The notes beneath the pieces were generated by a model. That model was given only the letters and a program-made list of their open reading frames with translations, made no database searches and was not told the DNA's origin. DNA of 54,587 bases from Gammaproteobacteria bacterium (GTDB taxonomy: Bacteria; Pseudomonadota; Gammaproteobacteria; Steroidobacterales; Woeseiaceae), in assembly GCA_022600955.1 (NCBI GenBank), contig JAHZJK010000007.1, forward strand, positions 1 through 54,587, in the 5' to 3' direction. The translations under genes and the position numbers were made by a program. Shown piece after piece: positions 8,672 through 17,368 of this stretch; the first letter of the stretch is position 1, and each line of letters begins with the position of its first letter.

Positions 8672-8989
8672 ATGAACGACGTGGACATAAACGCGCGCAT
8701 TGAAGAACAATTGAAATCACATGATGTATTGCTCTATATGAAGGGCACGCCGGACTTTCCGCAGTGCGGGTTTTCGGGTCAGGCAATTGCAGCGCTGAAT
8801 GCAATTGGCAAGCCGTTCTCGTACGTGAACATTTTTGAAGATCAGGAAGTTCGGGAAGGCCTGAAGGTTTACTCGAACTGGCCAACGTTTCCGCAGCTGT
8901 ATGTGAAAGGCGAGCTGATTGGCGGCAGTGACATCATGATAGAGATGTACCACTCAGGTGAACTGAAGACGCTGATCGAGGGCGAGTAG
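8672..8989 (+). CDS. grxD: Monothiol glutaredoxin, Grx4 type
   Basis: A 105-residue monothiol glutaredoxin with the CGFS active site in QCGFSGQ, the KGTPDFP loop before it, WPTFPQLYVKGELIGG for glutathione binding, and GSDIM. Such proteins carry a glutathione-ligated [2Fe-2S] cluster, usually with BolA partners, and deliver clusters. Length equals the family norm. It follows the BON lipoprotein by 20 bases and converges on rnt. Confidence 0.97.
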   Translation: MNDVDINARIEEQLKSHDVLLYMKGTPDFPQCGFSGQAIAALNAIGKPFSYVNIFEDQEVREGLKVYSNWPTFPQLYVKGELIGGSDIMIEMYHSGELKTLIEGE

Positions 8990-8995
8990 GCCCTC
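8978..8995. terminator. Small hairpin over the grxD/rnt stops
   Basis: GAGGGC and GCCCTC form a 6-bp stem around the grxD stop codon and end at the last base of the rnt stop. There is no T-run on either side, so a role as a two-way terminator is only a possibility. Confidence 0.3.
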
Positions 8996-9636
8996 TAGGG
9001 TTGCGGCGGGGCGTTCGCCCTGGACGTTTCGAAAATATCTCGAAAGCGATTGACGACCTCGCAAAATAGGTCTGCCGTCATCTCCGCATCGTACGATGCG
9101 GAATGCGCCTGTGTCTCGTCCCAGCCAAATCCGGCTGCGATAGACGCGCGTGCCAGAACTGTTTGCCCGAAGCCGACGCCGCAGAGCGTTGCGGTATCGA
9201 AACATGAAAACGGGTGAAACGGGTTGCGTTTTATTGACGAGCGTTCTACTGCTTCATTCATGAAACCGAGGTCGAAATGCGCGTTGTGTCCGACCAGGAC
9301 TGCGCGACTACAGCGATTTTCACGCACCGCGCGACGCACCTCCCGGAACACTCGTTGCAACGCGTCACGTTCATCGATAGCCGGTCGCAGCGGGTGAAAG
9401 GGATCGATACCATTGACTGCAATCGATGCGGGCTCAATATTCGCGCCCTCGAACGGCTTGACGTGGTAACGGATCGTCTCCCCGCGGTGCAGTAGCCCTT
9501 CATCGTCCATATCGACCAATACGGCAGCTACTTCCAGCAGAGCGTCAGTCTTGCTGTTGAAGCCGCCGGTTTCCACGTCGACAACCACGGGCAGGAAACC
9601 GCGGAAACGGTTCGCCATCACTACATCATCTATCAC
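8995..9636 (-). CDS. rnt: Ribonuclease T (3'-5' exoribonuclease)
   Basis: RNase T trims tRNA and other stable RNA 3' ends. The 213-residue DEDDh exonuclease has all elements: DVETGG (first Asp and Glu), GHNAHFD (second Asp), and [12 protein letters not shown] (catalytic His and last Asp). The N-terminal RFRGFLPVV matches the Escherichia coli protein. The GTG at 9636 directly follows the aminopeptidase stop; ATG 9618 is six codons shorter and equally possible. Neither has a clear SD, so translation may depend on the upstream gene. Confidence 0.94.
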   Translation of the reverse strand: MIDDVVMANRFRGFLPVVVDVETGGFNSKTDALLEVAAVLVDMDDEGLLHRGETIRYHVKPFEGANIEPASIAVNGIDPFHPLRPAIDERDALQRVFREVRRAVRENRCSRAVLVGHNAHFDLGFMNEAVERSSIKRNPFHPFSCFDTATLCGVGFGQTVLARASIAAGFGWDETQAHSASYDAEMTADLFCEVVNRFRDIFETSRANAPPQP

Positions 9637-11139
9637 TTAATTATTTGCCTTGAACAGATTTTCGTCGAGGATAACGCTCATTGTGTAGCGAACGCCGAAG
9701 CCAGTGAACTTTGAACCGACGTGTCCAAGCCCGCCGTCATTGTCTCCTGCGCTCAGGTCCATGTGAACCCATGGCGTGTCATTTTCGACAAATTCAGACA
9801 AGAAACTTGCTGCGACGATGTGGTCGCCGGCGCCTTTTGGCGAACATTGCATGAAGTCTGCGGTGTCGCTTTCCAGCACCTCCATAAACTCCTTGCCAAT
9901 CGGAAATGGCCACACGCGTTCGCCGCAGTTTTGGCCAGTGCGCTTGAGGCGTGGGTGCAAGGCGGCACGATTCGTGAACACCCCTGAATACCGCGTAGTA
10001 ATGGCGCTGACACAGGTGCCGGTCAGTGTCGCGTAATCGAAAATCAGTGCTGGCTTGTCGCGACTCGCCAGCACCAGAGTGTCTGCAAGTGCCATACGGC
10101 CTTCCGCGTCCGTGTGCACAGTCTGAATGGTCTTGCCGTTGGCAGCTGTAACGACGTCCTGCGACTTGTAGGCATTGGGGCCGGTGCGGTTTTCTGTCAG
10201 CGCCAGCCAGCAGTCGACGGCGATCGGCAGCTGCAATTGCGTGATCGTCAGGAAACTACCGATGGCAACGGCGCTACCCTGCATGTCTCCGTGCATATCG
10301 AGCATCGATTCGAAAGGCTTAAGATTGGTGCCGCCGGTATCGAAGATGATGCCCTTGCCAACAAGGCTCAGATCCGCTTTTTTGTTCTTCGCGGTGGGGC
10401 GGTAGCGCAGCCGCACTATGCTCGCGCTGTCGTTGTCGTTGCCCTGGGCAACGGCAAGGAAGGCGCCGGCACCAAGCTTGGTCAATTGTTTGGTATCAAA
10501 ACGCTTGTAGTCCCAGCCGTAGCCTTTCGCAAGATTCTGCGCGAGCTCCGCATAGCGTGTCGCGTCGAGAATGTTTGGTGGCATTGTTGTGAGCCAGCGC
10601 GCGAGATTGTTGCCGGCCGCTTCGGCCTCGGTTCTCGAGGTATCAATTCTCTCGCCGACGCCGATCAGGCGCACGCTCTTTGCGACTGCGGGTGCAGGCT
10701 TGCTCTTGAAACTCGGCAATACGAATGCTGCTGCCAGAACCGCCGCCAGTACGTTATTGTAAATCTTCGCAGCAGCGACAGGCTCAAATCCGATTACGCA
10801 TATCCCGATGCTGCCTGCCTTCTGAGTAGTTGCAGCGGCCGTCAGCTCTCGCCCCAGGGTCAATTGTTGGAACGTATCTGCGTCGTTCGCAAGCGTTCCG
10901 CCGATGACCAGGGTCTGCTTTTTATTCGGCAAGCGGGTACTGAATGATGGGGTAGAGCCACTACCAGTCCTGCGCAATAGCTCGCGCATTTTGAGGCCTT
11001 GTGGGACGCTGCGAAAGTCCTTGGCAGAGTGCTTCTCAGGTAGTATCAAAAGCAACTGATCGCAGGCCTCGACCGACTTTGAGTCGGCACGGCCAAGCTT
11101 TTGAAAGATACGGATATTCTGAAATTCCGGCAGGTCCAT
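9637..11139 (-). CDS. M17 leucyl aminopeptidase family protein
   Basis: A 500-residue M17 peptidase, which removes N-terminal residues using two metal ions. The C-terminal catalytic half shows VGKGIIFDTGG, LKPFESM, HGDMQGSA and TDAEGRMAL, covering the metal ligands and the active-site Lys and Arg. The family signature usually starts with Asn (NTDAEGRL), but here it reads HTDAEGRM. The N-terminal half is divergent, so this is a variant subfamily and not clearly PepA. ATG 11139 has AGGGAAC six bases upstream. The stop is immediately followed by the rnt start. Confidence 0.88.
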   Translation of the reverse strand: MDLPEFQNIRIFQKLGRADSKSVEACDQLLLILPEKHSAKDFRSVPQGLKMRELLRRTGSGSTPSFSTRLPNKKQTLVIGGTLANDADTFQQLTLGRELTAAATTQKAGSIGICVIGFEPVAAAKIYNNVLAAVLAAAFVLPSFKSKPAPAVAKSVRLIGVGERIDTSRTEAEAAGNNLARWLTTMPPNILDATRYAELAQNLAKGYGWDYKRFDTKQLTKLGAGAFLAVAQGNDNDSASIVRLRYRPTAKNKKADLSLVGKGIIFDTGGTNLKPFESMLDMHGDMQGSAVAIGSFLTITQLQLPIAVDCWLALTENRTGPNAYKSQDVVTAANGKTIQTVHTDAEGRMALADTLVLASRDKPALIFDYATLTGTCVSAITTRYSGVFTNRAALHPRLKRTGQNCGERVWPFPIGKEFMEVLESDTADFMQCSPKGAGDHIVAASFLSEFVENDTPWVHMDLSAGDNDGGLGHVGSKFTGFGVRYTMSVILDENLFKANN

Positions 11140-11181
11140 TTTGTTCCCTATTCGATGCTTCGTTGGATGGTCCAAAACAGC

Positions 11182-11210
11182 TTGACCAAGACCGCACAAA
11201 CGCCGAATAT
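11182..11210 (+). promoter_or_regulatory. Candidate promoter of the PDH operon
   Basis: TTGACC (11182-11187), a 17-base spacer and GAATAT (11205-11210) lie in the 190-bp gap before aceE. The -35 matches well and the -10 weakly, so this is a candidate only. Transcription would start about 110 bases before the aceE ATG. Nothing else is recognised in the gap. Confidence 0.35.
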
Positions 11211-11329
11211 GTCGTCCCCAGAAGAACAAGCACGGTCCGGTGCAACGGTGCGGTGATCCTAGCAGGACACCCCAAGTAATTCACGCGACTGACCGAGGCC
11301 TGACCTCGCAGTGGCCCAGTGGACAGAAT

Positions 11330-13993
11330 ATGAGCAAGTTCAATCCTTTTGATGACATTGACCCGATCGAAACAACCGAATGGCTGGAGTCAATCGACTC
11401 GGTACTCGGACAGCATGGGCCCGAGAGAGCGCACTTCCTGCTGAACCAGATGATCGATTTCGCCAGACGTTCTGGTGCTTATCTGCCGTACAGCCCGAAC
11501 ACCGCCTATCTGAATACGATCGCTGCCGCACGGCAACCTGATTATCCTGGTGACCGGGCTATCGAAAGACGTATCGAGGCCTATATTCGCTGGAACGCCA
11601 TGGCAATGGTGGTGCAGGCGAATCGCCAGAGTACCGAGTACGGCGGCCACATCTCCAGCTACGCATCTTCGGCGACACTGTATGAAGTTGGCTTTAACCA
11701 CTTCTGGCGGGCTGACAGCGAGAAACAACTTGGCGACATGATTTTCATGCAGGGGCATTCGTCACCCGGTATCTACGGTCGCTCGTTCCTCGAGGGGCGC
11801 CTGAGCGAGAAAGACCTGAACCGTTTCCGCCAGGAAGTTGGTGGAGGCGGCTTGTCGTCCTATCCGCATCCCTGGCTTATGCCGGACTACTGGCAGTTCC
11901 CGACCGTCTCAATGGGCCTCGGACCAATGATGGCGATTTACCAGGCGCGTTTCATGCGCTACATGGAAAACCGTGGACTCGTGGCGCCCAGTGATCGCAA
12001 GGTCTGGGCATTCCTGGGCGATGGCGAGATGGATGAACCGGAATCCATGGGTGCGATTACGATGCCGGTCCGCGAAGGTCTCGATAATCTCGTGTTTGTC
12101 GTCAATTGCAATCTGCAGCGCCTTGACGGGCCGGTGCGGGGCAACGGCAAGATCATCCAGGAGCTCGAGGCTGCATTTGGCGGCGCGGGCTGGAATGTCA
12201 TCAAGGTTGTTTGGGGTTCAAAGTGGGACCCACTACTGGCTCGAGATCATTCCGGAAAATTGCGCCAGATCATGGAAGAAACCGTTGATGGTGAGTACCA
12301 GAAGATCAAGTCGATGGACGGCAAATATGTTCGCGATTCTTTCTTCGGCAAGCATCCGGAGACAGCTGAGATGGTCGCGAACATGTCGGATGATGAGATC
12401 TGGCATCTGAACCGCGGCGGTCACGATCCTGCCAAGGTTTATGCTGCCTACGACGCTGCGACCAGGCACAAGGGCGGCCCGACAATTATTCTGGCGAAGA
12501 CCGTCAAGGGTTTCGGCATGGGTTCAGCCGGAGAAGGCCAGAACACGGCGCATCAGCAGAAGAAGCTCGATATCGATGAGCTGAAGAAGTTCCGGGACCG
12601 CTTTAATATTCCGGTATCCGACAAGAACATTAACGACGTTCCGTACTACAAACCCGCAGCAGACAGCCCGGAACTCGAATACATGCTGGAACGCAGGCAT
12701 TCGCTTGGCGGATTCCTGCCGGCCAGGCGTTCGAAGTCAGCCGATTTGCCTGTACCGGCACTTGAAACATTTAAGACGCAGCTGGAAGGTACCGGCGAAC
12801 GGGAAGCATCGACGACGATGGCATTCGTGCGAATTCTTACGGCATTGACGCGCGACAAGCAGATCGGCAAGCACATCGTGCCCATCGTTCCTGATGAGGC
12901 CCGCACCTTCGGCATGGAAGGCATGTTCCGGCAGATCGGTATCTACGCGTCAAAAGGTCAGCTATATGAGCCGCAGGATTCTGATGAGCTGATGTTTTAT
13001 CGCGAGGATAAGAAGGGCCAGATTCTCGAAGAGGGAATCAACGAAGCAGGCTCATTTTGTTCTTTCGCTGCAGCCGGTACTGCGTATTCGAATCACGATG
13101 TGCCGATGGTGCCTTTCTACATTTACTATTCAATGTTCGGCTTCCAGCGTATTGGAGACTTTATCTGGGCGGGAGGGGATCAGCAGACTCGTGGTTTCCT
13201 GATCGGCGGTACGGCGGGTCGCACAACTCTGGCCGGCGAGGGCTTGCAGCATCAGGACGGTCATAGCCTGCTGAACGCGGCGACGGTACCGAACTGCGTT
13301 TCCTACGATCCGACCTATGCCTACGAGCTTGCCGTGATTATTCAGGATGGCATGCGCCGCATGATGGGTGAGCAGGAGAACATTTTCTATTACATCACCT
13401 GCATGAACGAAAACTATGTCCATCCAGCGATGCCGGCTGGAGTTGAAGATGGCATTCTGCGCGGCATGTACCTGTTACAGGTTGGTGGACAAGGAAAGAT
13501 TCGTGCTCAACTAATGGGTTCGGGAACGATTTTGCGCGAGGTCATAGGAGCAGCCGAGTTGCTGATGGAAGACTTTGGAATTCCGACCGATATTTGGTCA
13601 GTGACCAGTTTTAACGAACTACGCCGCGACGCGTTGACCGTAGAGCGCTGGAACCAGCTGCACCCGGATGAAGAACAGCGCAAGTGCTACATCGAGCAGT
13701 GTTTTGCCGATCGCCCTGGACCGTACATCGCTGCGACGGATTATATGAAGATCATCGCGGATCAGATTCAGCGTTGGGTACCTGGACGCTTCATATCGCT
13801 CGGAACCGATGGCTATGGGCGCAGCGATGCGCGCAAGGCATTGCGCCAGCACTTTGAAGTCGATAAGCGTTACGTTGCTGTCACTGCCCTCAAAGCGCTC
13901 GCCGACGATGGTGTGCTCGACCAAAAGACCGTCGCAGAAGCGATAGAGAAATACGGCATTGATCCGGATCGCCCCGATCCGGTGACGTTGTAA
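11330..13993 (+). CDS. aceE: Pyruvate dehydrogenase E1 component, homodimeric type
   Basis: E1 decarboxylates pyruvate with thiamine diphosphate and passes the acetyl group to the E2 lipoyl arm. The 887-residue length equals Escherichia coli AceE. The ThDP motif is seen as GDGEMDEPES followed by NCNLQRLDGPVRGN. GHSSPGIYGRSF and DPTYAYELAVI are further family segments. ATG 11330 was preferred because it gives MSKFNPFDDIDP, a normal AceE N-terminus; the in-frame extension upstream looks non-coding. It leads the aceE-aceF-lpdA operon, 14 bases before aceF. Confidence 0.97.
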   Translation: MSKFNPFDDIDPIETTEWLESIDSVLGQHGPERAHFLLNQMIDFARRSGAYLPYSPNTAYLNTIAAARQPDYPGDRAIERRIEAYIRWNAMAMVVQANRQSTEYGGHISSYASSATLYEVGFNHFWRADSEKQLGDMIFMQGHSSPGIYGRSFLEGRLSEKDLNRFRQEVGGGGLSSYPHPWLMPDYWQFPTVSMGLGPMMAIYQARFMRYMENRGLVAPSDRKVWAFLGDGEMDEPESMGAITMPVREGLDNLVFVVNCNLQRLDGPVRGNGKIIQELEAAFGGAGWNVIKVVWGSKWDPLLARDHSGKLRQIMEETVDGEYQKIKSMDGKYVRDSFFGKHPETAEMVANMSDDEIWHLNRGGHDPAKVYAAYDAATRHKGGPTIILAKTVKGFGMGSAGEGQNTAHQQKKLDIDELKKFRDRFNIPVSDKNINDVPYYKPAADSPELEYMLERRHSLGGFLPARRSKSADLPVPALETFKTQLEGTGEREASTTMAFVRILTALTRDKQIGKHIVPIVPDEARTFGMEGMFRQIGIYASKGQLYEPQDSDELMFYREDKKGQILEEGINEAGSFCSFAAAGTAYSNHDVPMVPFYIYYSMFGFQRIGDFIWAGGDQQTRGFLIGGTAGRTTLAGEGLQHQDGHSLLNAATVPNCVSYDPTYAYELAVIIQDGMRRMMGEQENIFYYITCMNENYVHPAMPAGVEDGILRGMYLLQVGGQGKIRAQLMGSGTILREVIGAAELLMEDFGIPTDIWSVTSFNELRRDALTVERWNQLHPDEEQRKCYIEQCFADRPGPYIAATDYMKIIADQIQRWVPGRFISLGTDGYGRSDARKALRQHFEVDKRYVAVTALKALADDGVLDQKTVAEAIEKYGIDPDRPDPVTL

Positions 13994-14007
13994 GGCTGGG
14001 AACGAAT

Positions 14008-15630
14008 ATGGCGAATACGATCGACATCGTGGTTCCTGATCTCGGCGACTTTGAAGGCGTCGAGGTTATTGAAATTCTGGTTGCTGCCGGCGACACCGTT
14101 GAACGTGAGGATGGCTTGATTACGGTCGAGACAGACAAAGCTTCAATGGATATTCCGTCGCCGGAAAACGGCGTCATAGAAAGCCTGACCGTCGGTATTG
14201 GCGACACGGTTTCAACGGGTACTGTCATTGGAACATTGACCATGCAGGTCACCGATACTGTCGTCATTACCCCGGCAATCGCGGCGCCGCCCAGCGGCGA
14301 AACGACGGTGCTAACCGACGCTGACCCGGTCGCTCCGAAAGCGGCAGGCAAACAGACATTGGTCGTACCGGCACTCGGCGATTTCGACGAAGTCGAGATT
14401 ATCGAGATTCATATTGAGGCTGGTTCTACCGTCGACATCGAAGATCCACTTGTCACGCTCGAAACTGACAAGGCGGCAATGGACGTTCCTGCAGTCGTGG
14501 CCGGTACCATTGATTCGGTGCTCGTTAATCTGGGTGACAAGGTGTCAGAAGGATCATCGCTGGCGATTATTGATGCCATCGCGACTGTGGCTGACGCCCG
14601 TCCTGTAGCAGATACAATTGTCGCACCGGCGCCTGCATCCTCGGTGCCTGCCACTCCGGCGCCCGCAGCCGTAGCGGCTCCGGCACCGCGAACGATGCCG
14701 GCTATCGACGAAGCGGGTTTCTCCAAGGCACACGCGAGTCCGTCCGTCCGCAAGCTGGCACGAGAGCTCGGCGTAAACCTGGTGCAGGTGACAGGCAAAG
14801 GACCAAAGCAACGCATTCTTCATGACGATATCAAGGCGTTCGTCAAGGCGATACTGACGGGGCAGGCGGCAGCACCTGCCGGCGGCGCGTTGCCCAAAGT
14901 CCCAAGTGTCGATTTCTCGAAGTTTGGCGAAATCGATGAGCAGCCGCTAACGCGCATTCAGAAGATATCAGGCCCGAGATTACAAGCGAGCTGGATCAAT
15001 CTGCCGCATGTTACACAGCATGATCTTGCCGACATTACGGAGCTCGAAGCCAAACGCCAGGAGCTCAAGGGGCCGGCGAAGGCGCGTGGTATATCGCTAA
15101 CGCCGCTCGCGTTCATCATGAAAGCCTGCGTTACGGCGCTTGAAGAGTTTCCAAGAGTCAATTCGTCTCTATCCGATGACGGCGAAAGTCTTGTCTACAA
15201 GAAATACTGCCATTTAGGTTTCGCAGCGGATACGCCGCAGGGCCTGGTGGTTCCTGTCATTCGTGACTGCGATCAAAAAGACGTTTACGAAATCGCCCAG
15301 GAACTTGGCGAGCTGTCCGCGTTGGCCCGTGACGGCAAGTTGAAGGCTCCGCAGCTGCAGGGCGCATCATTTACGATTTCGAGTCTTGGTGGAATTGGCG
15401 GTACCGCGTTCACGCCAATCGTGAATGCACCTGAAGTTGCAATTCTGGGCGTCTCTCGATCAACAATGCAGCCCGTCTGGACTGGCTCCGCATTCGAGCC
15501 AAAACTTATGCTGCCGTTATCGTTCTCCTATGATCATCGCGTTATTGATGGTGCGATGGCGGTACGCTTTACGACCTTCCTGGGTAAGGCGCTGGCTGAT
15601 GTTGATGCCATGCTGAAGGCGATTCCATAG
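14008..15630 (+). CDS. aceF: Pyruvate dehydrogenase E2 (dihydrolipoamide acetyltransferase), two lipoyl domains
   Basis: E2 forms the PDH core and moves acetyl groups to CoA. The 540-residue chain has two lipoyl domains with modified lysines expected at Lys44 (ETDKASMD) and Lys155 (ETDKAAMD). They are joined by Ala/Pro-rich linkers. The E1/E3-binding domain lies at about 235-275 (SPSVRKLARELG, GKGPKQRI). The acetyltransferase domain ends with DHRVIDG, the catalytic His-Asp motif. Escherichia coli has three lipoyl domains, so one fewer is seen here; a third is attached to E3 instead. A GGGAACGA purine stretch precedes the ATG. Confidence 0.97.
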   Translation: MANTIDIVVPDLGDFEGVEVIEILVAAGDTVEREDGLITVETDKASMDIPSPENGVIESLTVGIGDTVSTGTVIGTLTMQVTDTVVITPAIAAPPSGETTVLTDADPVAPKAAGKQTLVVPALGDFDEVEIIEIHIEAGSTVDIEDPLVTLETDKAAMDVPAVVAGTIDSVLVNLGDKVSEGSSLAIIDAIATVADARPVADTIVAPAPASSVPATPAPAAVAAPAPRTMPAIDEAGFSKAHASPSVRKLARELGVNLVQVTGKGPKQRILHDDIKAFVKAILTGQAAAPAGGALPKVPSVDFSKFGEIDEQPLTRIQKISGPRLQASWINLPHVTQHDLADITELEAKRQELKGPAKARGISLTPLAFIMKACVTALEEFPRVNSSLSDDGESLVYKKYCHLGFAADTPQGLVVPVIRDCDQKDVYEIAQELGELSALARDGKLKAPQLQGASFTISSLGGIGGTAFTPIVNAPEVAILGVSRSTMQPVWTGSAFEPKLMLPLSFSYDHRVIDGAMAVRFTTFLGKALADVDAMLKAIP

Positions 15631-17363
15631 TGGCCGATGTACGTGAAATGCGCGTCCCTGACCTGGGTGACTTCGAGGATGTAGAGGTAATCGAGGTACT
15701 CGTGTCTGCTGGTGACGATGTCGCGGTTGAGGATTCACTGGTCACTGTCGAAACCGACAAGGCATCGATGGATATTCCCTCTGATGTCGCAGGCAAGATC
15801 ATCTCGATGGCGGTAAGCGTTGGCGACAAGGTATCGACCGGAAGTATTGTTGCAACGATTGAGCCCAGCAAAGCTGCTGCGGTTGAGGCGGTGGAGAAAA
15901 CACAACGTATGACGGCGCCGGAGATCGTCGCTGCAGCTGCCGCGAAACCGCAGGGCGACGCGACACATTCGGCCAAGGTTGTCGTAATCGGCGCTGGCCC
16001 GGGTGGCTACACAGCTGCGTTTCGTGCCGCCGATCTTGGTCTCGACGTTATCCTGATCGAGAAAGACCCGGTGCTGGGAGGCGTCTGCCTGAATGTTGGC
16101 TGCATCCCATCCAAAGCGCTGTTGCATGCTGCGAAAGTGATAGACGAAGCCGAGGCGATGGCAGCGCACGGCATCGAATTTGGCAAGCCGAAAATCGACG
16201 CCATCAAGTTGCGTGGATGGAAAAATGAGGTGGTTGGCAAGCTTACCGGCGGCCTGTCCACAATGGCGAAGCAGCGAAAAGTACGGGTCGTCCATGGCAT
16301 CGCAAAATTCGAGTCGTCGCATCGACTGCGTCTTGATAATGGCGAGACCATCGATTTCGAGCAGTGCATTATTGCTGCCGGATCTGAGCCATTCATGTTG
16401 CCCGGACTTCCCGAGGACCCGCGAATAGTCGATTCGACCGGCGCACTGGAGCTGGCGCCAATTCCGAAGCGCATGCTGGTCGTGGGAGGCGGAATTATCG
16501 GACTGGAAATGGCCTGCGTTTATAGTGCTCTTGGTACCGACGTCAGCGTTGTCGAGCTTACCGATACGCTGATGCCTGGTACCGACCCGGATTTGATCCG
16601 GCCGTTCATGAAAGTCGTCAAATCGAGATACAAAGCTATTCTTGTCGGTACCAAAGTGACTGGTATGCGAGCAACTGTGCCTGGTATAGAGGTAAGCTTT
16701 GAGGGTGATAAAGCGCCGTCTGTCGGCGTTTATGACCGCGTACTTGTTGCTATTGGCCGCCGCGCAAACGGCGACAAACTCGATGCGGAAAAAGCGGGTG
16801 TGAGTGTGGATGGTCGTGGCATTATCGAAGTCGACAAGCAAATGCGCACCAACGTTTCGCATATTTTCGCTATTGGCGATCTTGCGGGTGGTCCGATGCT
16901 CGCACACAAAGCGACTCACGAAGCCAAGGTTGCAGCAGAAGTGATAGCGGGTGAGAAGAGTTACTTCGACGCTCGATCAATTCCGTCCGTTGCCTACACA
17001 GATCCGGAAGTTGCGTGGGTCGGGCTTACCGAGCTGCAAGCGAAAGCAGAAGGCATCGACTACGAGAAAGCGCAATTCCCGTGGGCGGCGAGCGGTCGTG
17101 CACTGTCAAATGGCAGGGCAGAGGGATTTACCAAGCTGCTGTTCGATAAGAAGACGGATCGTGTTCTTGGCGGGGCGATCGTTGGGCCGGGTGCCGGGGA
17201 TCTGATTTCGGAAATCGGTCTGGCGCTTGAAATGGGCGCAGACGCGACGGATATCAGCCTGACAATTCATCCGCACCCAACACTCTCAGAGACTGTCGCA
17301 TTCGCCGCAGAAGCTTTTGAAGGTACGTTGACCGACCTCTACATGCCAAAGAAAAAGCGCTAG
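15630..17363 (+). CDS. lpdA: Dihydrolipoamide dehydrogenase (E3) with N-terminal lipoyl domain
   Basis: E3 reoxidises dihydrolipoamide and passes electrons to NAD+. The 577-residue protein starts with a lipoyl domain (about 1-80, Lys44 in ETDKASMD) and an Ala-rich linker. FAD-binding GAGPGGYTA follows, then the redox disulfide Cys153/Cys158 (CLNVGC), an NAD-binding GGGIIGLEMA and the C-terminal HPHPTLSE His-Glu pair. Lipoyl-E3 fusions are known in several Proteobacteria. GTG 15630 overlaps the aceF stop by one base (TAGTG), so translation is coupled. Confidence 0.96.
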   Translation: MADVREMRVPDLGDFEDVEVIEVLVSAGDDVAVEDSLVTVETDKASMDIPSDVAGKIISMAVSVGDKVSTGSIVATIEPSKAAAVEAVEKTQRMTAPEIVAAAAAKPQGDATHSAKVVVIGAGPGGYTAAFRAADLGLDVILIEKDPVLGGVCLNVGCIPSKALLHAAKVIDEAEAMAAHGIEFGKPKIDAIKLRGWKNEVVGKLTGGLSTMAKQRKVRVVHGIAKFESSHRLRLDNGETIDFEQCIIAAGSEPFMLPGLPEDPRIVDSTGALELAPIPKRMLVVGGGIIGLEMACVYSALGTDVSVVELTDTLMPGTDPDLIRPFMKVVKSRYKAILVGTKVTGMRATVPGIEVSFEGDKAPSVGVYDRVLVAIGRRANGDKLDAEKAGVSVDGRGIIEVDKQMRTNVSHIFAIGDLAGGPMLAHKATHEAKVAAEVIAGEKSYFDARSIPSVAYTDPEVAWVGLTELQAKAEGIDYEKAQFPWAASGRALSNGRAEGFTKLLFDKKTDRVLGGAIVGPGAGDLISEIGLALEMGADATDISLTIHPHPTLSETVAFAAEAFEGTLTDLYMPKKKR

Positions 17364-17368
17364 CAACA

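Noticed and set aside
10114..10947. A 277-codon plus-strand frame inside the M17 aminopeptidase gene
   Set aside because: It is antisense to a gene with clear catalytic motifs and has no recognisable domain.
15735..16919. A 394-codon minus-strand frame opposite lpdA
   Set aside because: It mirrors the codon pattern of lpdA; the translation is rich in His, Arg and Asn with no fold-like motif, and lpdA is certain.
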